Source: Candidatus Merdivicinus excrementipullorum (GTDB lineage Bacteria; Bacillota; Clostridia; Oscillospirales; Ruminococcaceae). From it: a DNA stretch of 64,000 nt. The stretch spans positions 42,945 to 106,944 of the forward strand of contig DVJP01000039.1 in the NCBI GenBank assembly GCA_018716725.1, in the 5' to 3' direction. Both the position numbers and the translations under genes were made by a program. Positions 1 through 8,475 of this stretch are shown here, piece after piece (the first letter of the stretch is position 1; each line of letters opens with the position of its first letter). The notes below the pieces were generated by a model. The model made no database searches and was not told where the DNA came from. It saw nothing but the letters and a program-made list of their open reading frames with translations.

Positions 1-126
1 CAGGCAGGCTTTCCGGGCAAGCCTGTCCATATTGGGCTTGAAAGCCGCCTCCATGGGAGTTTTGAAGCCCAATTCCGGCACCGGCGTATCCGCCATTCCG
101 TCGCAGAGCAGCACAAGATATTTCAT
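1..126 (-). CDS. apgM: 2,3-bisphosphoglycerate-independent phosphoglycerate mutase, archaeal type (partial, C-terminus beyond window)
   Basis: Only the first 42 codons are present, because the gene reads off the left edge. The N-terminus MKYLVLLCDGMADTPVPELG matches the start of the ApgM-type cofactor-independent phosphoglycerate mutases of the alkaline phosphatase superfamily. The CDGMAD segment carries the first metal-binding Asp. The enzyme would interconvert 3- and 2-phosphoglycerate in the cytoplasm. A GAGGTGG ribosome-binding site lies just upstream of the ATG, and two minus-strand promoters lie behind it. The call rests on a short fragment, so another alkaline-phosphatase-fold phosphomutase is possible. 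Confidence 0.7.
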   Translation of the reverse strand, partial: MKYLVLLCDGMADTPVPELGFKTPMEAAFKPNMDRLARKACL

Positions 127-156
127 GGAATCCACCTCACAGAAGATCCGAACTTT

Positions 157-185
157 ATTATACCGCCGGAAAATGTGTCCGTCAA
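157..185 (-). promoter_or_regulatory. Proximal sigma-A promoter of the phosphoglycerate mutase gene
   Basis: On the minus strand TTGACG (180-185) is followed by a 17-nt spacer and TATAAT (157-162). The start codon of the mutase is about 31 nt downstream of the -10 element. Confidence 0.75.
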
Positions 186-308
186 TAGAAATCAGATAAA
201 ATCAAAAATTCTTTTTCTGAAGGACACTTGTCGGTGAAAGCCGGATGATTCCCGCCCAAACCTGTGTGTATTATAAATACATCTGTATTTTATAGGCGGT
301 TTTCTGTT

Positions 309-337
309 ATCATACCATAAACCGGAAGATTTGTCAA
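309..337 (-). promoter_or_regulatory. Distal sigma-A promoter pointing toward the phosphoglycerate mutase gene
   Basis: Minus-strand TTGACA (332-337), 17-nt spacer, TATGAT (309-314). It would give a leader of about 175 nt before the mutase start. The rest of the 127-368 gap is AT-rich, with no ORF that I support. Confidence 0.65.
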
Positions 338-368
338 CCACAGAAAAATAGTTGTCCTTAATACGTGG

Positions 369-1190
369 TCATTTTTTCCGCTGGCGCACTGCCTCGTAAA
401 ACATCACTGTGGCGGCGCAGCCCACGTTAAAAGAAGAAGCGGAGGAGCTTTCCGCCATGGGAATGGTGGTCAGGATGTCGCAGTTCTCCTTAAAGGCCCG
501 GCAAAGGCCCTCGGTTTCGTTGCCGATGAGGAACAGCACAGGGCCGGACAGGTCCAAATCATAAATGGGATACTGGCGGTGGGCAGTGGTCCCCACGGCC
601 AGGAAGCCGGGATACCGGCGCTTCATATCCTCCACAAAAGAGAGCACCGCCTGGTTGTCCGCCACCCGGATGGCCGGGACATTGAAAAAGGACCCCATGG
701 AGGACACGATGACGTCCGGGTCGTAAAGGTCCACCCCATGGCCGGTGAGGATCAGCCCCTCCACTCCCAAAGCGTCGCAGGAGCGCAGGATGGTCCCCAG
801 GTTGCCCCGGTTGGAGGGCCGGTCAAACAGGGCCAAAATGGGGTTTTCCGATAGAGCGATTTCGTCGAAGCTGTCCTCCCGCATCTGCACCACGGCCATC
901 AGCTCGGAGGTGTCCTCCTTGCCGCTTAAATCCTCCATCAAAGCCGCCGTCAGTTCAAAATCCACTTCGGCGGGGACGCTTTTCAGCATATTTTCCGCCC
1001 AGTCGGAGAGCTTCTTTTCCCGGGTATATAAAAACGAACAGATATGCCAGCCGTTTTTCACCGCCTCGTTGAGGTTGCGGACGCCCTCCACAAAGAACTG
1101 GCGGTATTTGTACCGTTTGTTCCGGTTGGTTTTCAGTACCTCAAATTTCTGATACGCCGCGTTTTTGCTGTAAATGCGCTCTATTTTCAT
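369..1190 (-). CDS. TrmH/SpoU-family RNA 2'-O-methyltransferase
   Basis: A 273-aa SPOUT-class RNA methyltransferase that transfers a methyl group from SAM to a ribose 2'-OH, probably on rRNA. The N-terminal part looks like the substrate-binding domain (region RYKYRQFFVEGVRNLNEA). The catalytic knot motifs follow: NRGNLGTILRSCDALG (motif 1), LIGNETEGL (motif 2) and a C-terminal IPMAESSSASSFNVGCAA (motif 3). The start is set at the internal MKIERIY, which has GGAGG 7 nt upstream. The track ORF start 45 nt earlier has no such site. It stands alone, between the terminator of the hybrid kinase gene and the mutase promoters. The exact target nucleotide cannot be read from the sequence. Confidence 0.88.
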   Translation of the reverse strand: MKIERIYSKNAAYQKFEVLKTNRNKRYKYRQFFVEGVRNLNEAVKNGWHICSFLYTREKKLSDWAENMLKSVPAEVDFELTAALMEDLSGKEDTSELMAVVQMREDSFDEIALSENPILALFDRPSNRGNLGTILRSCDALGVEGLILTGHGVDLYDPDVIVSSMGSFFNVPAIRVADNQAVLSFVEDMKRRYPGFLAVGTTAHRQYPIYDLDLSGPVLFLIGNETEGLCRAFKENCDILTTIPMAESSSASSFNVGCAATVMFYEAVRQRKK

Positions 1191-1233
1191 CTTGACTCCT
1201 CCAAAATACCGGCCTTCCGGCAAAATAAGCGTC

Positions 1234-1258
1234 AAAAACGGGGCTTTCGGCCCCGTTT
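1234..1258 (-). terminator. Rho-independent terminator of the hybrid kinase gene
   Basis: The hairpin AAACGGGGC/GCCCCGTTT has a 5-nt loop and, on the minus strand, ends in a run of five T residues. It lies directly after the stop of the 845-aa kinase. Confidence 0.8.
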
Positions 1259-1266
1259 ACAATGGT

Positions 1267-3804
1267 TTATCCGTTTCCGTTTCCTTTTCCAATCCACTCT
1301 TCCAGTGTCCGGCAGAGCACCTCAAAGTCGATGGGCTTGGAAATGTGGGCGTTCATGCCGGCCTCCGTGGTCATGGCAATATCCTCGGCAAAAGCGTTGG
1401 CCGTCACCGCGATAATGGGGACGGTCTGAGCGTCCGGCCGGTTCATGGCCCGGATATTCCGGGCAGCCTCGCAGCCGTCCATTTCCGGCATCTGCATATC
1501 CATAAGGATGGCGTCAAAGGAAAAGGGCAGGGATTCCCGGAACAGGAGCACCGCCTCGGCGCCGTTCCAGGCCTGGGTAACCTGGACGCCGTGCATGGAA
1601 AGGATCTCCGTGGCAATTTCCATATTAAAGTCGTTGTCCTCCGCCAGCAGGATTTTCCGCCCCTCCAGGCTGAACGCGGAGGCCTCCGGCGTTTCCTCTT
1701 CCTGCGCTGGTTTCTCTGTTTCCCGGACCGTTTCCAGGGGGATGGTAATGGTAAATGCGCTTCCTTTGCCCAGTTCGCTGTCCACCACAATCTGGCCGCT
1801 CATCTGGCTCACCAGGCTTTTGACAATGGGCATCCCCAGGCCGGTGCCGCTGACATTCCGGGCGCCGAACCGGGTTTCCCGGGCATACGGCTCAAAAATC
1901 CGCTCCACAAATTCCCGGGACATGCCGATGCCCGTATCCTCCACCACAATCTGGTACTTGGTGTGTTCCTGCTGGTTCAGCTGCTTGACCCGGAGGAAAA
2001 TCTGCGCTCCGGCTTTGCTGTACTTAAAGGCGTTGGACAACAGGTTATTGAGAATCTGGCCAATCCGGAAAAAGTCCCCCAAAACCGTGTGATCCTCTAT
2101 ATCAAAGGACACGGTGAAGGTTTTCTGTTCCTTTTCCGCCTGGGCATAGAAGGGGGCCGCGCAGTCGTTGACGCATTTTTTCAAATCGAACTGCTGGTAA
2201 TCCAGGGAAATCTTCCCCTGCTCTAACCGGGACATTTCCAGAATGTCGTTAATTAAGTTTAACAGCTGCTTGCTGGAAAAATTGATTTTTTCCATATATC
2301 CGGCAGCCTTCTGGGGATCGTCCAGGTTTTTCTGCACCAACTCCGACATGCCGATAATGGCGTTTAACGGCGTGCGCATATCGTGGGACATGTTGTTAAA
2401 GAAAGCGTTTTTCGCCTTTTCGCTGCGTTTGGCGGTTTCCAGGGCTGTTTCCAAAAGCCGCTGCTGCTGGAGCTGCTGCCGTTTTTCCGCGTCGACTACC
2501 CGGAAGCAGAGGATAACCTCCCCTTCCGCCAGGGAATCGTCAAAGAGCAGCCGGACATTCACCCACTTATACTCCTCCCCGAACAGCCGCAGAAAATCCC
2601 CGCCGAAATCCTTTATCTTACGGGAAACCAGGTTCTGGATGCTGTCAATGGAGAAGCTCTTTAAAAATTCCTCGTAAGCGTCATTTTCGATAAATTCCTG
2701 CATTTTTTCCAGCAGCACCGAATAAGGCCCCTGTGCCGGGATTTTTTCATAGACGTCCGCCGGCCCTTTCACGATTTCGAAGGTTTTTATCTGGTAGTCC
2801 AGCCGGTAAATGGAATAGTAGGAATTCCCCAATACCCGGAGAATTTCGCCGTCCCGGTTGATGCGCTTATTCAGCCGGTAATCTTTCCACACCATAAAGG
2901 CTAGCACAGCCAGGAAAAAAGCAAAGCCCAGGGAAAATATCCAGGTCAGCTGGCGCAGCCCGGCAAGAATCGTGCGGTAAGGGATGGTGATAATGGAGAC
3001 CCAGCCGTTTTCCATCTGCCAATAATAGACCCCCCGGCGGTTTCCCTCAAAATCCCGGATATAGGTATCGTAATCATTCAGCTCCCCGCTGCGGATGCCG
3101 GGCAGGATAGTTTCAATGTACTTCTGGATTTCATCGTAACCTTTCCCCAAACTGGTCTGGTAATAAAGGAGGGCGCCCTTCTGATCGCAAAGATAATAGG
3201 AACTGTCCTCCGGCATTCCCATCGAATGGGTTGTCAGGCGGAAATTTTCCGGGAAAATGTCAAAGGCCAGAACGCCGTTAAAATTCGTAAATTTCTGGGC
3301 GATAGTGATGACCGGCTTGCCGTATATCGTGTCGGTGTATGCGTCCGTAAAAATGATCTCCCCGTCAGCCTCAATTGCCTTCCGGTACCATTCTGCCTGG
3401 CTCACATCAAAGGTTTCATCCCCTTCCCAGGGGTTTGCGGCGATTATAATCCCATCCACCACCGCGTAGGGGTCAATCACGCTATCCCCCACAGTTTCCG
3501 AAATATTGTCATAAAACCTTTCCAGCGCTTCCTGAATATCCTGAAATTCCGGATCTCTTTCCAAAAGCCTGTCGATATATTGGGTCCCAAGCCGCATCAG
3601 GGTTTCATAAACCGTCACATTGTTTTCTTCCTCAATGGAGCAGCTCCTGGCCAGGGTCACGCCAAGGGCCTGGGCATTCTGCAAAAGCCTGGCCTGAAGC
3701 AGGTGCAGTCCCAGCACGGCGATAGTCAGGAATACCAGCAGCGCAATGATATTAAAGCGCATCCTGCGCAGGATCTGCTTCCAGTTTTTCCGAAAATAGC
3801 CCAT
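1267..3804 (-). CDS. Membrane hybrid sensor histidine kinase with C-terminal receiver domain
   Basis: An 845-aa protein with an N-terminal membrane segment at about residues 15-37 and an extracytoplasmic sensing region at about 40-285 that looks like a Cache/dCache domain. A second membrane helix follows near 285-305. The cytoplasmic part has a PAS-like stretch, a HisKA box (FFNNMSHDMRTPLNAIIGMS), an HATPase_c domain (NLLSNAFKYS, VEDTGIGMS, GTGLGMPIV) and a receiver domain with ILLAEDND, DAILMDMQMPEMDG and SKPID. It probably senses a small-molecule ligand and signals by phosphorelay. No separate response regulator or Hpt protein lies beside it. It follows nrdR by 21 nt and could be co-transcribed with it. 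Confidence 0.9.
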   Translation of the reverse strand: MGYFRKNWKQILRRMRFNIIALLVFLTIAVLGLHLLQARLLQNAQALGVTLARSCSIEEENNVTVYETLMRLGTQYIDRLLERDPEFQDIQEALERFYDNISETVGDSVIDPYAVVDGIIIAANPWEGDETFDVSQAEWYRKAIEADGEIIFTDAYTDTIYGKPVITIAQKFTNFNGVLAFDIFPENFRLTTHSMGMPEDSSYYLCDQKGALLYYQTSLGKGYDEIQKYIETILPGIRSGELNDYDTYIRDFEGNRRGVYYWQMENGWVSIITIPYRTILAGLRQLTWIFSLGFAFFLAVLAFMVWKDYRLNKRINRDGEILRVLGNSYYSIYRLDYQIKTFEIVKGPADVYEKIPAQGPYSVLLEKMQEFIENDAYEEFLKSFSIDSIQNLVSRKIKDFGGDFLRLFGEEYKWVNVRLLFDDSLAEGEVILCFRVVDAEKRQQLQQQRLLETALETAKRSEKAKNAFFNNMSHDMRTPLNAIIGMSELVQKNLDDPQKAAGYMEKINFSSKQLLNLINDILEMSRLEQGKISLDYQQFDLKKCVNDCAAPFYAQAEKEQKTFTVSFDIEDHTVLGDFFRIGQILNNLLSNAFKYSKAGAQIFLRVKQLNQQEHTKYQIVVEDTGIGMSREFVERIFEPYARETRFGARNVSGTGLGMPIVKSLVSQMSGQIVVDSELGKGSAFTITIPLETVRETEKPAQEEETPEASAFSLEGRKILLAEDNDFNMEIATEILSMHGVQVTQAWNGAEAVLLFRESLPFSFDAILMDMQMPEMDGCEAARNIRAMNRPDAQTVPIIAVTANAFAEDIAMTTEAGMNAHISKPIDFEVLCRTLEEWIGKGNGNG

Positions 3805-3825
3805 TTTTTTACTCCCGGCTCCCGC

Positions 3826-4281
3826 CTAATCCTCTTCCTGCAATTTTTTCAGTTCCACCAAAAAGGAATCCACATCGGAAAAATCCCGGTAAACAGAGGC
3901 AAACCGGATATAGGCCACCTTATCCAGCTTTTTCAGCTCCCGGAGGACATATTCCCCCAGTTCCACGGAGCTGACTTCCTTGACCATTTCATTGGCGTAA
4001 TTCTGCTCGATGGAATCCACAAAACGCTCCAGGGTTTCCATGGAAACAGGGCGCTTCTCGCAGGCCCGCAAAAGCCCCCGCAGCAGTTTTTCCCGATCGA
4101 AGAGCTGCCGGGATTTATCCTTTTTCACCACCACAAGGGGGGTGTTTTCCACCGCCTCATAGGTGGTGAACCGCCTTCCGCAGGAGAGGCACTCCCTGCG
4201 GCGCCGGATTTTCTCACTGTCCTCCGCCGGTCTGGAGTCCACAACCTTGCTTTCTGTATAGGAACAATACGGACATTTCAT
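3826..4281 (-). CDS. nrdR: Transcriptional repressor NrdR
   Basis: A 151-aa zinc-finger plus ATP-cone repressor of ribonucleotide reductase genes. The N-terminal zinc ribbon has CPYC and CLSCGRRF pairs, and the ATP-cone follows (VVVKKDKSRQLFDREKLLRG). Family members bind NrdR boxes and read the ATP/dATP balance. The start is the internal MKCPYC, the standard N-terminus, with GGGAG just upstream; the track ORF adds 13 unsupported residues. No ribonucleotide reductase gene is in the window, so its targets lie elsewhere. Confidence 0.96.
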   Translation of the reverse strand: MKCPYCSYTESKVVDSRPAEDSEKIRRRRECLSCGRRFTTYEAVENTPLVVVKKDKSRQLFDREKLLRGLLRACEKRPVSMETLERFVDSIEQNYANEMVKEVSSVELGEYVLRELKKLDKVAYIRFASVYRDFSDVDSFLVELKKLQEED

Positions 4282-4379
4282 AGCTCTCCCTCTTTTCGCG
4301 CTTTTTTCTACCTTTATCATACCATGTTTTTACCCCAAAAACAAGCAATCCCGGATAGAACCCAGCCTATTTTCTGAAA

Positions 4380-5168
4380 TCAGCCTTCCAGGGATTGGAA
4401 GCCCCTTTCCAAAATGGCAACGGACTGGGAAAGCTCCTCATACGCGCCGTAATTGCCCCGGTAAAGCTCCACAATCACACTGCCGGAAAAGCCCTGGTTT
4501 GTAAGCTCCCGCAAAAATCCCCGGCAGTCAAAATCCCCCCGATGAAGGGGCAGGCAGTCCCCTTCCGGCCCGCAGCCGCTCATATGGATGTGCCGGACAG
4601 AAGGACCAAGAACTTTCAGCAAGCCCAAGACGTCCTCCCCGGCCCGCCGGGCCTGCTTTAAATCCAGCACAAATAAAGCGTCCGGCAGGACCTTTTTCAT
4701 GGCGGCCAGGAAATCCCCCCGGCCGGCCCGGCACCGCTCCACATTCTCCTGCAAAAGCCGCACGCCGCAGCTTTTGGCCGCTTCGTCCAGGCGGGCGTAG
4801 CGTTCAAAATAAAGGGTTTGAGGACTTTGGCTTTCCTTCCGGTCCCCGTGGAGAACTACATAAGAAGCCCCCAGGTAAGCCGCCGCCTCAAAATACCGGC
4901 GGTACAGTTCCACCCCGTCTATAAACCGCCTTTCATATTCGCTGAACAGCAGAAGCGGCTCCAGCCCTGAAGTAAACGGGTGGACCGATATTACCTGCGT
5001 CCCGCCCCTTTGGAAGGTGTCCCGGAGCTTCCGCAGGAATTCCGGCGCAAGCTCCGAAGGGGCGTTAAAAAACACCTCCGCCGCGGGGATCCCCGCCCCG
5101 GCGATCCATTCCGCCGCTTTTTCCGTCAGCTCCGGGTAAAAACAAGCCGTTGAGATTCCAAAAACCAT
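4380..5168 (-). CDS. Sugar phosphate isomerase/epimerase-like TIM-barrel protein
   Basis: A 262-aa protein of the xylose isomerase-like TIM-barrel superfamily (AP endonuclease 2 fold). Family-type segments include VVLHGDRKES, LLQENVERCRAG, ALFVLDLKQARRAGEDV, VRHIHMSGCG and GSVIVELYRGNYG, which supply His, Glu and Asp metal ligands. The substrate is unknown; members act on sugar phosphates or inositol derivatives. The gene follows secDF after an imperfect hairpin and precedes nrdR by about 98 nt. A RBS-like AAGGAGGGACC precedes the ATG. Confidence 0.75.
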   Translation of the reverse strand: MVFGISTACFYPELTEKAAEWIAGAGIPAAEVFFNAPSELAPEFLRKLRDTFQRGGTQVISVHPFTSGLEPLLLFSEYERRFIDGVELYRRYFEAAAYLGASYVVLHGDRKESQSPQTLYFERYARLDEAAKSCGVRLLQENVERCRAGRGDFLAAMKKVLPDALFVLDLKQARRAGEDVLGLLKVLGPSVRHIHMSGCGPEGDCLPLHRGDFDCRGFLRELTNQGFSGSVIVELYRGNYGAYEELSQSVAILERGFQSLEG

Positions 5169-5188
5169 AGGGTCCCTCCTTCCTCAAA

Positions 5189-5220
5189 CGACAAACGGGA
5201 ACCATACGGTCCCCGTTCCA
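5189..5220 (-). terminator. Hairpin after secF, probable terminator or attenuator
   Basis: On the minus strand AACGGGGACC pairs with GGTTCCCGTT around a GTAT loop, followed by a broken T-rich run. It lies between the secF stop and the next gene. The T-tract is weak, so partial readthrough is likely. Confidence 0.5.
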
Positions 5221-5226
5221 TGCAGT

Positions 5227-6180
5227 TTATTTTGCTTTGGCAGGCTTTCTGCCTTTCTTTTTCTGAGAATCCTTCCACCATGCCCAAATGGTCCCCGACA
5301 GGCAGACGCTGGAATAGAAGCCGGAAATCAAACCGGCCACCATGGGGAATGCAAAGGACAGAATGGAATTGACGCCGAAAATCACGGCAAACACACAGAT
5401 GGACACCATAGCCAGCAGGGTGGACAGGCTGGTGTTCATGGTGCGGGTAAAGGTCTGGGAAATGCTCTTGTTGACCAAAACCGGAAATTCCATGGACTTG
5501 CCGTAGAGCTTCTCGTTTTCCCGGATCCTGTCAAAGATGACGATGGTGTCGTTAATGGAGTAACCCAGGATAAAGAGGATAACCGCCATAAAGTTGTCGT
5601 CGATAGGCAGCCGGAAGATGATAAACACAGACAAAACCATCAGGCAGTCGTGGATCAGGGCGATAACGCCGGTAACGCCCGCCGACCAGCCGCCGATGCG
5701 GCGGAAGCGGATCGCCACATAGACAATCATAAACAGGAAGGCCGCCAGCACCGCGATCAGGCATTTAAACAGGAAATCCCGGCCCATAGTGGCCGCCACG
5801 CTGTCAAAGGAAACATACTGGAGGTTATTGTCCGCAAATTCCTCGGTCAGCCGGTCGGTCAGCTGGCCCTCCATTTCCACGGTCATGCCGTCCTTGGCGC
5901 CGATGCTTAAGGAAATCTGCTTAGTATCCCCGCTGACGCTTTGGGAACTGCCGCTGGTGACGGAAAAGCCGGTGACTTCGCTGGCCGCGCTTTCCACTGC
6001 GGCAAAGTCCAGGTCCCCTTCATAGGAATAGGTGGCGATGGTTCCGCCGGTGAACTGGATGTCCACCTTGATTCCGAATACCAGGGCGCAGACCGCCGCC
6101 AGGGCAACAAGACAGATGGAAATTGTATAATAAATTTTCCGGTGCCCGTAAAAGTCGATATCTTTTTTCAGCCGCAGCAT
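5227..6180 (-). CDS. secF: Protein translocase subunit SecF
   Basis: A 317-aa membrane protein of the SecDF complex, which uses the proton gradient to help pull secreted proteins across the membrane. The first membrane helix is followed by the family motif VDIQFTGGTIATY and a periplasmic-side domain. Five more membrane helices follow, with ILGYSINDTIVIFDRIREN in the typical SecF position and a Lys-rich C-terminus. Its ATG overlaps the secD stop codon as TGATG, so the two are translationally coupled. Confidence 0.97.
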   Translation of the reverse strand: MLRLKKDIDFYGHRKIYYTISICLVALAAVCALVFGIKVDIQFTGGTIATYSYEGDLDFAAVESAASEVTGFSVTSGSSQSVSGDTKQISLSIGAKDGMTVEMEGQLTDRLTEEFADNNLQYVSFDSVAATMGRDFLFKCLIAVLAAFLFMIVYVAIRFRRIGGWSAGVTGVIALIHDCLMVLSVFIIFRLPIDDNFMAVILFILGYSINDTIVIFDRIRENEKLYGKSMEFPVLVNKSISQTFTRTMNTSLSTLLAMVSICVFAVIFGVNSILSFAFPMVAGLISGFYSSVCLSGTIWAWWKDSQKKKGRKPAKAK

Positions 6181-7574
6181 CAGCGCTCACCTCCATAGAA
6201 TTTAGGCTTGCGGAAGGCTTTAAACCGGGAGATGGATTTCAGCATCAGCTTGCTGGACAAAATCCCGAAGATAAAGTTGCCGATAACGCCCACCAGCAGG
6301 GTGTAGCCGAAGGAGTAAACGGTGCCGGCCAGGGTGGAGCCGAACAGGAAGAAGATGGGGCTTAAAAGCTTGGCAAACAGGGAGCTTGGCGGCCCGAAAG
6401 CGCCCATCAGGATAATGGCCACAATGACTACCGTCATGTTGCCGTCCAAAATAGCGGAAAATGCACGCTGGTAACCCAGCTCAATGGCGCCGTCAATGGA
6501 CTTGCCGCTGCGGACTTCCTCCCGGATGCGCTCCGAGGTGATAACGTTGGCGTCCACGCCCATGCCAATAGCCAGGATAATGCCGGCGATGCCGGGCAGG
6601 GTCAGGGTAAAGCTGGGGATAAAGGGCAGGTAGCCGGAAACGGCCGCCACAGACAAAGCCAGCTGTCCCATCAGGGCGATAACCGCCACAACGCCGGGCA
6701 GGCGGTACATGCAGATCATAAAGACCGACACCAGCAGGAAGGCCACGGCTCCGGCCATGATCATAATATCCCGTGCGCCGGTGCCCAGGGACGGGTCAAT
6801 GGTGGAGTAGTTGGCGGTTTCCAGGGCAAAGGGCAGAGCGCCGGAGTTAATCTTGTCCGCCAGGTCCTGGGCCTCCTCCGCCGTGAAATTGCCTGTGATA
6901 GAAGCCTGTCCATCGGTAATGGGGTCGTTTACATTGGGATAGGAAATCATGGTGTCATCCATCCAGATGGAGATGATGCCGTTTTCCTCGGCCAGACGGG
7001 TGGTGGCGTCGGAAAACTTCTGGGTCCCGCTTTCGCTTAAGGTCAGGCTGACGCCGTAGGTCTGGTTTTCCGGGTCATAATAAGCCCCGGCTTCCGTCAC
7101 GTCGTCCCCTTCCAGGATAATATTCTCCGCCGTAACGCCGGTGGGCTTCCCTTCCGCGTCGGTTTCATTGCCCTCCCGGAAGGTCAGGCGGGCAGTTTCG
7201 CCCAGCTCCGCAATGGCGGCCTGGGGATCGAAGTCCGCTTCGTCTTCTTTCCAGGGGAACCGGACGATGATGCGGTCCCGGCTGTAGTCGGTATAAACCT
7301 CGCTGTCGGTAATGTTCAGGGTAATAAGCCGCTGCTGGATGACAGCCTCCGCCGCGCGCATCTGAGTTTCCGTGGCATCCACATCCTCAGGTGGAGTAAA
7401 GGTGACCTCTACGCCTCCGCGGATGTCAATGCCCCACCGGATATCGCTGCCGCCTTTAATGTAGACGTCCGTCCGGTCACCGTAGGTTGTGCTGATCCCC
7501 AAAAGGGAGGTGCACAAAAACGCGACGATAAGGACCGCCACAACAAAAAAGACGGGCTTTCCCACTCGTTTCAT
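6180..7574 (-). CDS. secD: Protein translocase subunit SecD
   Basis: A 464-aa SecD with an N-terminal membrane helix, the signature GIDIRGGVEVTF, a large extracytoplasmic domain and a C-terminal block of membrane helices. The characteristic GMGVDANVITSERIREE lies in the RND-like part. The start MKRVGKPVFF is preferred because GGAGGAAT lies 6-7 nt upstream; the track ORF start 84 nt further up lacks support. secD and secF are separate genes here rather than the fused secDF of Bacillus. Confidence 0.97.
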   Translation of the reverse strand: MKRVGKPVFFVVAVLIVAFLCTSLLGISTTYGDRTDVYIKGGSDIRWGIDIRGGVEVTFTPPEDVDATETQMRAAEAVIQQRLITLNITDSEVYTDYSRDRIIVRFPWKEDEADFDPQAAIAELGETARLTFREGNETDAEGKPTGVTAENIILEGDDVTEAGAYYDPENQTYGVSLTLSESGTQKFSDATTRLAEENGIISIWMDDTMISYPNVNDPITDGQASITGNFTAEEAQDLADKINSGALPFALETANYSTIDPSLGTGARDIMIMAGAVAFLLVSVFMICMYRLPGVVAVIALMGQLALSVAAVSGYLPFIPSFTLTLPGIAGIILAIGMGVDANVITSERIREEVRSGKSIDGAIELGYQRAFSAILDGNMTVVIVAIILMGAFGPPSSLFAKLLSPIFFLFGSTLAGTVYSFGYTLLVGVIGNFIFGILSSKLMLKSISRFKAFRKPKFYGGER

Positions 7575-7736
7575 GGAACAATTCCTCCAATACCAGTTGA
7601 TGTTCCCGCTGTTCATCGCTCCGAAAGCAGGACACTCGTACTGATAATTATAGGCCAAATTCCCGGAAAAGTCAAGGTAAAGGGGCTGTACGTTTACAGA
7701 AAATTCCCAAAATCACGGCAAAACGCCTGGAAGCTC

Positions 7737-7765
7737 TTGCAGTTGCCCCCAAGCTGTGCTACAAT
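7737..7765 (+). promoter_or_regulatory. Promoter of queT
   Basis: TTGCAG (7737-7742), a 17-nt spacer and TACAAT (7760-7765) predict transcription from about 7772, giving a leader of about 100 nt before queT. Confidence 0.75.
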
Positions 7766-7771
7766 AAGGAG

Positions 7772-7872
7772 CGTACCAAATAAAAGGCCCGCCGTTTCCC
7801 CGTGCCCGGCGGCGGCAGCCTGCCCCGGAAACCCGGGAAAAATACTTTGTTGCACGGAGAAACGGAGCTATC
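7772..7872 (+). promoter_or_regulatory. Structured queT leader, candidate preQ1 riboswitch
   Basis: The leader folds into a long outer helix: CCGTTTCCCCGTGC (7792-7805) pairs with GCACGGAGAAACGG (7852-7865) at 13 of 14 positions. The helix ends just before the GGAG that serves as ribosome-binding site. Inside are a GGCAG..CTGCC hairpin, a CCCGG..CCCGGG element and an A-rich strand AAAAATAC. It precedes a queuosine-precursor transporter, and preQ1-III riboswitches are known upstream of queT in Ruminococcaceae. The class assignment is inference from position and shape, not from a covariance model. Confidence 0.55.
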
Positions 7873-8427
7873 ATGAACGCAAAAAACAAAACGAAAATCC
7901 TGGTACAAATTTCCCTGATCGGCGCATTGTACACTGTCCTGACCCTGGTCAGCGGGCCCTTGGCTTTCGGCACCTCCGCGGGTATTATCCAGCTGCGGCT
8001 CAGCGAGGCCCTGACCCTGCTGCCCCTCTTTTCCCCGGTTGTGGGGCTGTGGGGCGTAACCTTCGGGTGCTTCCTTTCCAACTTGGTGGGCTTTCTCATG
8101 GGCACCAACATGCTGGGCCTTATTGACGCCCCCATCGGCACCCTGGCAACCCTTATTGCCGCTCTGCTGACCTATTGGATCGGAAAAAGCGGCCTGCCTG
8201 CTGTGGGAAAATTCCTGCTGGCGGCTGTCCCCCCCGTCCTGGTCAACGGCCTGGTTGTGGGCCTGGAGCTTACCTTCGTTTACCACACCCCCTTTGCCCT
8301 GAATTTCTTTTCCGTGGCAGTGGGAGAAGCGGCGGTTTGCTACACCCTGGGGATGCTCTTATGCACAGTGCTGAACCGAAACAGTTTTTATAAATCCATT
8401 TTCGCCGACTGCAAAAAAGCCGGCTGA
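7873..8427 (+). CDS. queT: QueT family queuosine-precursor ECF transporter S-component
   Basis: A 184-aa integral membrane protein with about five to six hydrophobic segments. The conserved regions GPLAFGTSAGIIQLRLSEAL and FTPVVGLWGV-like LFSPVVGLWG are typical of the QueT family. It is the substrate-binding subunit of an energy-coupling-factor importer for preQ1/preQ0-type queuosine precursors. No EcfA or EcfT genes are nearby, as expected for group II S-components that share a common module. The ATG has GGAG at 8 nt. A hairpin with a T-run follows the stop. Confidence 0.9.
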   Translation: MNAKNKTKILVQISLIGALYTVLTLVSGPLAFGTSAGIIQLRLSEALTLLPLFSPVVGLWGVTFGCFLSNLVGFLMGTNMLGLIDAPIGTLATLIAALLTYWIGKSGLPAVGKFLLAAVPPVLVNGLVVGLELTFVYHTPFALNFFSVAVGEAAVCYTLGMLLCTVLNRNSFYKSIFADCKKAG

Positions 8428-8440
8428 TTGGCAAAAATAT

Positions 8441-8470
8441 GGCTCCGGAGAAATCCGGGCCTTTTTGTTT
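8441..8470 (+). terminator. Terminator of queT
   Basis: CTCCGGA and TCCGG pair around a GAAA loop, followed by CTTTTTGTTT. Confidence 0.7.
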
Positions 8471-8475
8471 GCGGG

